Origin: Lingula anatina
Lineage: Eukaryota; Brachiopoda; Lingulata; Lingulida; Lingulidae
Reading direction: 5' to 3'
DNA: 64,000 nt
NCBI RefSeq assembly: GCF_001039355.2
Contig: NW_019775458.1
Coordinates: 167,400-231,399 of the forward strand
Both the position numbers and the translations under genes were made by a program. Shown here piece by piece: positions 56,289-64,000 of the stretch (position 1 is its first letter; each line of letters starts with the position of its first letter). The notes beneath the pieces are model-generated. The model saw only the letters and a program-made list of their open reading frames with translations. It was not told the DNA's origin and did no database searches.

Positions 56289-56818
56289 GTAAGATATCGT
56301 CAAATATGGTGTTTCTTTTTGGTAATCTTTTCTCTAATTAGCGCTCGTAAATATGAATGGACTGTCCAAAGCCAATCCCTATTTCTTCAGTCAACGATTG
56401 CGAACCCGAAAGTTAATTTGAGAGCATTTTAGTTGCTTGACGGAGATCCACCTCTTTTGTTCCTGCTCTCCATGATTCTAGTGCAGTGACAGAGAGAAGC
56501 CTCTGAGTTGTTTTGCGTTGTCGATGGCCCTCTCTCTATACGTAGGGGCGGATCCAGGATTATTTGAAGGGGGTACACGAATGCGAAGCCAACCCCGCCC
56601 CCTCTCCTCGGCGCGGGCCCCGAAATATTTTGGTAGTTTAGAGGGCGAACGGTGCCATTTGGTACGGTTTAGAACTATGATCCAGCTAGTTAAAATTCGA
56701 ATTTCAAGAGGGGATCATTGGTTAGTTTTTTTTTTCAGAAATCGAAGGGGGGTTGCCCCCCCCCCCCTATCAGCCCTAAATCCGCCACTGATTTGAAACG
56801 TTGGAACCCCTCCCCCCT

Positions 56819-56849
<31 letters not shown>

Positions 56850-58108
56850 TTTTCATAAAAGAACCCTATATCTCTGTCCGGCATGTCAAACCATCTCTCC
56901 CGCTCTATCTCGCGATGTGGTTAAATTTATGATTGCTTGATTTTTGTTTTGATTGCTTGATTTTTGTCTATCGAGTCTCTTTCTCTCTCTTTCTCTCTCT
57001 CTCTCTTTAATTGCTAGGATCGATTTCAAAAGCGATCTTTGGTCTAAAGAGTTATTGAAACATGCCTCCACAACTAGTTAGAAAATATATTTTTGAGGAT
57101 GTTTTAATATCAGTCTGCCTAAAATAGAACCCACAGGTGGAACAAATAATCAGATTGCATTATTGTAGGCCCGTCTTTAGTATTTTTTCCCACATTTCTG
57201 TTTTTATGAAGCTATTACGGGAGGAGTGAACAAATTTAACAGAATAGGAAAACGTCTCTTTCATTTTTTTCTGTCCCGAGACAGGGCATGAGAACAGGTG
57301 TAGGCGCAATTTCATTTAAGACCTTATTAACAGAGAAAAAAAATTAAAGCACTATCGTATTACTTAATGATATGGCTCGAGATGCCTTGATATACGCAAA
57401 CATCGGAATCGTGACAGTGAGAACAATGCACACAAAGAGACTGAATCTCTCTCTTTATATCCAATACTTTTTTGTGTATTGACGTTGAGCTTTACACAGG
57501 CATCCATGCGCGTCATTGGGTTGATAATATGCTGTAGGGCGTTTGAATGGGGCAGTTGGTTGATTTAAGGTATTATGTCTCTTTGTGTCTTCCGGCATGA
57601 ACTTTCTGATCCTTGAAATGTCTAAGGTGACACTAAATGTATTCTGACTTTCACTGATGTCCATTTTGAATAAGAAAAGGCTGCGTATGGTGTTTGATTT
57701 CGGGCTTGACGTGATAGAGAAAAGGATACAATGCGACTATCAGTGGTCTGTATAAGCACGATGTACATGTAAAAGCAATACTTGAAGACCGCGGGATAAT
57801 CGTATTTTTTGCACCATTAACCCTACGATTGTAGCAGCACCACTAAACACCATGTTTGGAAACGCGTTTTAAATAGGACTTGACTGTAGTTAAAGCGTGA
57901 GGCATGCTGTCGTTATAGCAATAGGCTGTTGAGGCCGTTTTTGTGAGTAACATAGGCCTACTAGTATCTACATATTTACTCACGTCCACAACCACACATA
58001 NCGGGCACACATGCGCACACACACACACACACACACTTGAACACACCAACTGGAAGGCATGCAGAGGTGCCTTTTGATATTCGCATTGTATTATATCATT
58101 CGACGTAG
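56289..58108. other. intron-like remainder of unit 1 and junction with unit 2
   Basis: Apart from the MITE-like insertion, this follows gene E intron 1 (59246-60650) closely. It includes CT tracts (about 56823-56850 and 56978-57006), a minus-strand open frame at 57455-57664 that is conserved in the other copies, and a CA tract interrupted by a single N at 58001. Confidence 0.55.
56544..56793. mobile_element. MITE-like insertion, GGCGGATCCAGG-type termini
   Basis: Bounded by aggggcggatccagga and taaatccgccactg, inverted ends like those of 17210-17320. The duplicate unit at about 59470-59495 runs straight from the left flank (ctacg) to the right flank (gaaacgttg), giving an empty-site comparison. 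The interior has C-runs and no coding capacity. Confidence 0.75.
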
Positions 58109-58257
58109 GTCTCACTCGTTTCGTATTAGAGAAAGACCCATTACTATCTATTATTTGAAGGGGAGAGGAAAACGCAGTAACAGGTGTACCCAGGAGTGGA
58201 GTACGACTTTGTCCCCAACACCTTGGAGATCAACACAAAAGAGTTCGTTCACTTTCA
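58109..58257 (+). pseudogene. orphan DD3-3 exon 9 (unit 2), frameshifted
   Basis: Same copy as 55128-55289 but 149 bases long. Thirteen bases are missing at the position after aaacgcagta, which breaks the frame before the VEYDF block. Splice sites remain (GTAAGT at the end). It is non-functional as coding sequence. Confidence 0.8.
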
Positions 58258-59174
58258 GTAAGTACTCAATGTGAATATTTTTGATGACAGCGAAATCTCT
58301 GCCTAATCCTCCCATACATTTTTTTTCAAATCATTTTTTACGGACAGAAATGTTATTCATATACGAATCAAAAGCAGCTTAAAATAGACATATCGTGAAA
58401 AAAAAAACGATTTTCTAAAAAGGAATTTTTCAAACAATTTTGACAGGTGTTGTGTCTCATTCGTTCCTTTGGTCGTTGCTTTTTTGGGACTCGATGAAGT
58501 ATTGATGAATAGAGACGGAACATACAAATATACTTGTATCATCTTTGCAACAGTCACAAACTTCAACCCAGGGTTGATTTATCTTATTAGATATTGATTG
58601 AATGACATATTTATTTATATAATGATCATATTCATCTCTCTTTTAACTACCGGAGGGGAGAAAAGCCTTTTTAACAATAGAAAGGAATGTCATATTACCT
58701 CTGCATTCAACAAGAACATACAACACAAAATGATTGTCAAATAACGTCTGTATAACGTAGCTCTTAAAGTGCTTACTATTGGTTATAAGATTAGATCCCG
58801 TCTGTGCCGTGAATGAATGCAAAATAATGCCAAACGTTTCTCATTTCTACCCATTCAAGGGATCAGATCATTGAATCACGTCAGTCGCTACTGGTAAACA
58901 TCTAATCTAGTCCAAGGAAAGCCGTCTCCATACGTGGGCGTCCTTTAATCAAAGTAGTCCCCTTGCACTTGTTTTTTTCGCGAGGGTGAACCGTCAGTGA
59001 TCAGGATTATTGAAAACAAAATTTAAAAAAAATCTGAATATTCATTAAGTATGATGGACTAGATTTCCTGGCGAAGAAGGAATACGGAGTGATGGGAACT
59101 ATTTAAATCGACCGCTGGGGTTTGTTTCGCAACATTTAAATTTTATCGTTACTTTGGCCGGCCAACAGAGAAAA
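58258..59174. promoter_or_regulatory. upstream region and TATA-like box of gene E
   Basis: Near-identical to 55290-56217. TATTTAAA at 59100-59107, 75 bases before the ATG, is the probable core promoter. Confidence 0.5.
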
Positions 59175-59499
59175 ATGAAGACGCTGGGATTCCTCCTGTG
59201 TTGCGTGGTTTTAACACATGGTGACTTATACATCACTAATCCAAGGTAAGATATCGTCAAATATGGGGTTTCTTTTTGGTGCTCTTTTCTCTAATTAGCG
59301 CTTGTAAATATGAACGGGTTATCCAAAGCCAATTCCTATCTCTTCAATCAACGCTTGCAAACCCAAAAGTTTGAGAACATCTTTGTTGCTTGACGGAAAT
59401 CCACCTCTTTTGTTCCTGCTCCCTATGATTCTAGTGCAGTGACAGAGGGAGACGCATGATTTGTTTCGATGACCCTATCGCTACGTGAAACGTTGCACC

Positions 59500-59535
<36 letters not shown>

Positions 59536-59611
59536 GCTGGAATCGGTTTCATGAAAGAACCCTATGTCTCTATCTGACACGTCGGACCATCTCTCTCTCC
59601 CTCTCCACCCC

Positions 59612-59665
<54 letters not shown>

Positions 59666-62592
59666 GCTGGAATCTTTGGCCTAAAGAGTATTTGAAACAT
59701 GCCTCCACAAATAGTTAGAAAATATATTTTTGAGGATGTTTAAATATCAGTCTGTCTAAAATAGAACCCACAGGTGGTACAAATAATCAGACTGCATGTA
59801 TTGTAGGCCTGTCTTTATTATTCCCCCCCCCCCCCCCATTTTTGTTTTTATGAAGCTTTTACGGGGGAAGTGAATAAATTTAACAGAATAGGAAAAGATC
59901 TCTATCATTTTTTTGGTCCCAAGAAAGGGCATGAGAACAGGTGTAGGCGCAATTTCATTTAAGACTTTATTAACAGAGAAAAAAATTAAAGCACTATCGT
60001 ATTACTTAATGATATGGCTCGAGATGCCTTGATATACGCAAACATCGGAATCGTGACAGTGAGAACAATGCACACAAAGAGACTGAATCTCTCTCTTTAT
60101 ATCCAATACTTTTTTGCGTATTGTCGATGAGCTTTACACAGGCACCCATGCACGTCATTGGGTTGATAATGTGCTGTAGGGCGTTTGAATGGGGCAGTTG
60201 GTTGATTTAAGGTATTATGTCTCTTTGTGTCTTCCGGCATGAACTTTCTGACCCTTGAGATGTCTAAGGTGACACCAAATGTATTGTGACTTTCACTGAT
60301 GTCCATTTTGAATAAGAAAAAGGCTGCGTGTGGTGTTTGATTTCGGGCGTGACGTGAAAGAGAAAAGGATGCAATGCGACTATCAATGATCTGTATAAGC
60401 ACGGTGTACATGTAAAAGCAATTCTTGAAGACCGCGGGAAAATCGTATTTTTTGCGTCATTAACCCTACGATTGTAGCAGCACCACTGAACACGAAACGA
60501 GGTTTAAATACGACTTGACTGTAATAAAAGCGTGAGTCATGCTGTCGTTATAGCAATAGGCTGTTGAGGCCGTTTTTGTGAGTAACATAGGCCTACTAGT
60601 ATCTACATATTTACTCACGTCCACAACCACGCATGCGCATATATTTTACACCCACACAAACAAAATTTTTATATACGCGGAGATACATGCACAGAAAATT
60701 TAAACACGCATAGATACACACAATAATGCACATACATGTAACACAACCATGTGTATATATATTCATACACACAATCACACACAGACATTTATATATATTT
60801 ACATATATTTTTGATTCTTTTCAGAGGAAGCAATAACAGACTGAATGGTAATGGTCGGGAAGTGAGAAATAACAAGAGGTAATGGTCAACTTTTTTTGGT
60901 AAAATTTGTTTTTTTTTTTTTTTTTTATGTTCAGATTGGCAAATTTAGAAACAGTCTACTTAACCATGTCATGTTGCGTGGGTGTTAATTAGCAGATACG
61001 GGGGTATAGTTAAATGTGTGTGCATAAAAATATGTTTTACTGAGCTTGAACAAAGTAATGAAAAGTAGAAGACGGGGACAATTTCACCACAATATACAGC
61101 AAAAAGGGATAAAAATTGCTGTGTTTTGTCTAGTTTTACTTATCCAGTACTTTACTTTTGAGAGCTTAGCAGGTGGTTCATTCTACAATAACAATTTTAA
61201 GTATAATTAATATGCAATTGCATTTGTCAAATATTTCAGGTTGTTCGATTCCCAAAATAACAACCGCGGTGGATACAATGTGGGAGAGCCTATGTACTAC
61301 TACGAGGGATCTACACTCAGCATAGAATGGTACGCTATTTTTCTATCCATAACTTATAAATGAAAGGTTTTTGAAATGATTTTTTTCAATACGTCGTTTA
61401 CGGGGCTTTATTTCGGCAATTCTTTTTCGTAATCTGATATGTTTTTTTTTCATCATTTCTCTAAAGGACTATTTGTATTTCTTCTGTTTTTTGTAGGGCT
61501 TTATTCTTTTAAATTGTTAAAACACTCATTGGCAGAGCTTTTTTTTTTTGTATTTAAATCGTTCTTCCTTTGGCTTTTTCTCTTTTCTCCTCCCTATTTT
61601 TGTCATTGTCCAAAGGGCTTCTTTTAATTCCATCCGTTAATTCCATCTGATAATTGTCTTAAAAGCCTAAAAGGGCTTATTTTTATTATTTTAATATAAC
61701 GATGAAAAACATTTATTTTTGTATCCATAACTTATTGTCCAAAGGGCTTATTTTAATTCCATCCGTTGTACATTTAATCTGATAATTGTCTTAAAAGCCT
61801 AAAGGGGCTTATTTTTATTATTTTAATATAACGATGAAAAACATAAGTTTTTTTTTTATCATGAACATTTTTTCCTTCCATCTGCTGATTTAATGTCAAG
61901 GTCGAGGGTACTCAATAACGGCTCCTTCTAACGGTTACCTCTAAAATGTTTAACAGCTTTTTTATCAGAGGCCAATTTAACTAATGTCAGTAAATACATG
62001 TATTTCAATTTTTAGGATACGTTTTAGTTGGAAGTTAATATGCAATGTGTTCATCTTACCTCACTTGCCTCTGATAAAGTTATTGTTATCATCACATTAT
62101 GGATGTAGAATTGCAGCAATTACATGTATTATCATTATTGGTGGTACGGCATGTAGAAAGAGTTAAAATATTATTATCATTGTCGACGTTGTCATCGTTC
62201 TCATTCTTATTCCTATTTGTGTTATTGAAATTACATTACACAGGGCGAACCAGCACAGCTGCGCGGACCAGAACTCAAACTGCGAGCTTATATTGCAGTA
62301 CATGTGCGATGACAAGATCAGAGACGGAAGAACGACAGGGACGATTCGGGACAACCAGGACAGCAATACAGCTTTTGGGATGCACGAGGAATGGGAACAC
62401 TATCTGTACTGTCGTACTAGGCAAAGGAACCAAGGTCTTTTCTTGGCGGATCAGGTAGGCACGTGCTTCTTTTTATCGCTGATGCAGTTGCGCACGTTTG
62501 TCCTTTTCATTGTGAATAACGACATGTGATGCTAGAATATGTTTCGTCATTTGATTTCTTGAATATTTTTGTAAATCTGTAGATTGTTCAAT

Positions 62593-62639
<47 letters not shown>

Positions 62640-64000
62640 ACTCTCATTCTTTCTTGCACACGCCCACATAAGTCACCCTTTTTAACGATTTGTTGTGCAG
62701 TTTCATACGGTATAGATACGGGAACATCCCTGAATTTTTTTTTTTTTGTTTTAAAAATGATTTTTTATAGTCGTTTATGAATTTTTATGCAACTCTTTTC
62801 CATGATTTTACCCCTGAAACGTTTTTGCTTTAATTGGTCACTGGCATGGGCACTGAAAAATGTCTTGAAAAATGGAAGTATCGTCTGGAAAAACTTAAAG
62901 GAAGAAGGCCATCTAAGACATTCCCGGATCCAGAATTTTGGGAGGGGGATGCACAACAAAATTTTGCCGAGCGGATTAAACGAAAACATTTTACAGTGGA
63001 ATGTAGGGTAGGGCCTATACGTGGGGAACAGGGATGAGAAATTACTTGTTTTGTTTTTGTCTCGTTTTACTCATTATAAAGTTTTGAAAAAGGGAGAATT
63101 GGGGGAAGAGGGTGTACTGCGAGACGCGTCTGTTTCGCAGTGCTTTACTGAACTAGGATTATTGTGATTAATTTGTTTAATTCACCCTATATTATCTAAA
63201 TCAAAAGTCAATAAATATGCATGTATCTACAGTATATCTGAAATACAGGTTACTACAGAAGCTTGCTGTTGGGTCCTAGCTCAGACACACACATGGTAAC
63301 TTTATACAAGACAGAATACGAACTGCACCCAACATAATTATGGGTATTTAACACCAAATGTAATCAATTTTAAATTTATATATTTTTTCTGAAGAACCTT
63401 GGCCGCAACGATGCTAGATACACAAGACAGAACGCTGGCGGCACCAAACGTGGTTACGAATGTCCAGAAGAGAGAGACTACTATCCCTATTGGCACCACT
63501 CCCCTTGGAAGGTAAGTATAGATTTCTTTCATTTCCATATGAGACTAAGGTTCAGCGTTGAACTTAATGTGTTTAGTTGTTTTCAAACGGGAAACGGATT
63601 TGAGACCTAATCGTTGAATCATGTAGGGGCCGATCTGATATTGTGGTAAGTAGTGGTATCCCTTGGAGCATCAATGCCTGAATTCAAATACTATTTATTT
63701 TGGCTTTGCAGCGTTTTTCTTGTTATACTTTTTGTTGAGGGAGGCGGTGTATTTCCGAACCCAGGAGTGCACGTGTTCTTCGGTGCCTCTTTCCGGGTTC
63801 ACCATCGATCTCGTCTTTTAATACATATGTAGTTAACTCTCTTTTAGGACATCGTCGTCATGACCAATGACGTTGAACGCTGCAACTATTACCAAGCAGA
63901 GAGCAACAACGTTAAGTCAAGATGGTCGTGTGTCATCGACAGAAACCAGCTGAATAGATTTTATCGCAGGAATATTGTCATACCGGACAACAGAGAGGAT
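59175..64000 (+). CDS. DD3-3-like secreted protein (gene E), 3' end outside window
   Basis: Exons seen: 59175-59245, 60825-60878, 61240-61329, 62244-62454, 63395-63511, 63848 to the window edge (232 codons). Phases agree and splice sites match gene D. The signal peptide [16 protein letters not shown] is followed by [26 protein letters not shown] in pieces across the first intron. Later blocks are [33 protein letters not shown] and [16 protein letters not shown]. The exons are very close to gene D, so this is a recent duplicate. The gene should continue with exons 7-11 beyond 64000. Its first exon has a twin at 56218. Confidence 0.88.
59501..59662. repeat. CT microsatellites in gene E intron 1
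   Basis: Two CT tracts (about 59501-59531 and 59610-59662) correspond to shorter tracts in unit 1. Confidence 0.9.
60097..60411 (-). other. antisense open frame in gene E intron 1, conserved in copies
   Basis: 104 codons on the minus strand. The segment from MDISES through [24 protein letters not shown] to the NDVHGCL region is also open at 57455-57664 in unit 1. It is present but frameshifted in gene D intron 1 (46981-47223; [19 protein letters not shown] in another frame). No family is recognised. It may be a decayed gene or transposon piece carried along by duplication. Confidence 0.3.
61605..61849. repeat. tandem duplication of about 110-120 bp in gene E intron 3
   Basis: attgtccaaagggctt through ataacgatgaaaaaca at 61605-61713 recurs at 61734-61849 with small changes. 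Confidence 0.8.
62599..62637. repeat. CT microsatellite in gene E intron 4
   Basis: CT dinucleotide tract about 145 bases after the exon 4 donor. Downstream, near 62920-62955, a decayed ggatccagaattttgggagg motif resembles the GGCGGATCCAGG-type MITE end. Confidence 0.85.

Noticed and set aside
56218-58257. Treating unit 1 as a separate sixth DD3-3 gene
   Set aside because: Only a first exon is present, with no exons 2-11 before the next unit; called as a partial duplicate instead.

Overview
The window looks like nuclear DNA of a marine invertebrate, most likely a lophotrochozoan and plausibly a bivalve mollusc. The reasons are AT-rich, intron-rich genes with GT-AG splice sites, abundant CA/GA microsatellites, many small inverted-repeat elements, and protein families typical of animals. 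The species cannot be fixed from sequence alone. There is a 591-base run of N at 21989-22579 and a single N at 58001.

Layout. (1) 1-3560: intergenic, nothing convincing. (2) 3561-8406, plus strand: a three-exon gene for a 1344-residue ankyrin-repeat TRP-type cation channel. (3) 10126 to the right edge: a cluster of genes for the secreted DD3-3 family, named after Dictyostelium protein DD3-3. Genes are called A to E here. A (10126-19416) and B (23757-34847) lie on the minus strand; C (35776-42762), D (46181-54241) and E (59175 to beyond 64000) lie on the plus strand. B and C are head to head across about 0.93 kb. I joined every exon by hand with consistent splice phases: A has 13 exons and 660 aa, B 12 exons and 643 aa, C 11 exons and 581 aa, D 11 exons and 578 aa. 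E is cut off in exon 6.

A and B form one subgroup: an unsplit signal-peptide exon and a Gly-rich segment near residues 499-539. C, D and E form another: a signal exon split after the Asn-Pro-Arg motif, and no Gly-rich segment. All carry an N-terminal HNPRG/TNPRG-type block after the signal peptide. The four complete genes share a C-terminal [12 protein letters not shown] block. The molecular function of the family is unknown to me; the products should be extracellular.

Between D and E lie two near-identical units of about 2.6-3 kb (about 55.05-58.0 and 58.03-60.65 kb). Each holds an orphan copy of family exon 9 followed by a promoter and first exon. They are either a recent tandem duplication giving E two promoters or two haplotypes joined at the single N. 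The introns are rich in short DNA transposons. The best supported are a hAT-type MITE with a perfect 8-bp target duplication (26437-26592), a 1.4-kb CACTG-ended element (48564-49967), a 622-bp inverted-repeat element (27026-27647), and a LINE tail (40252-40435).
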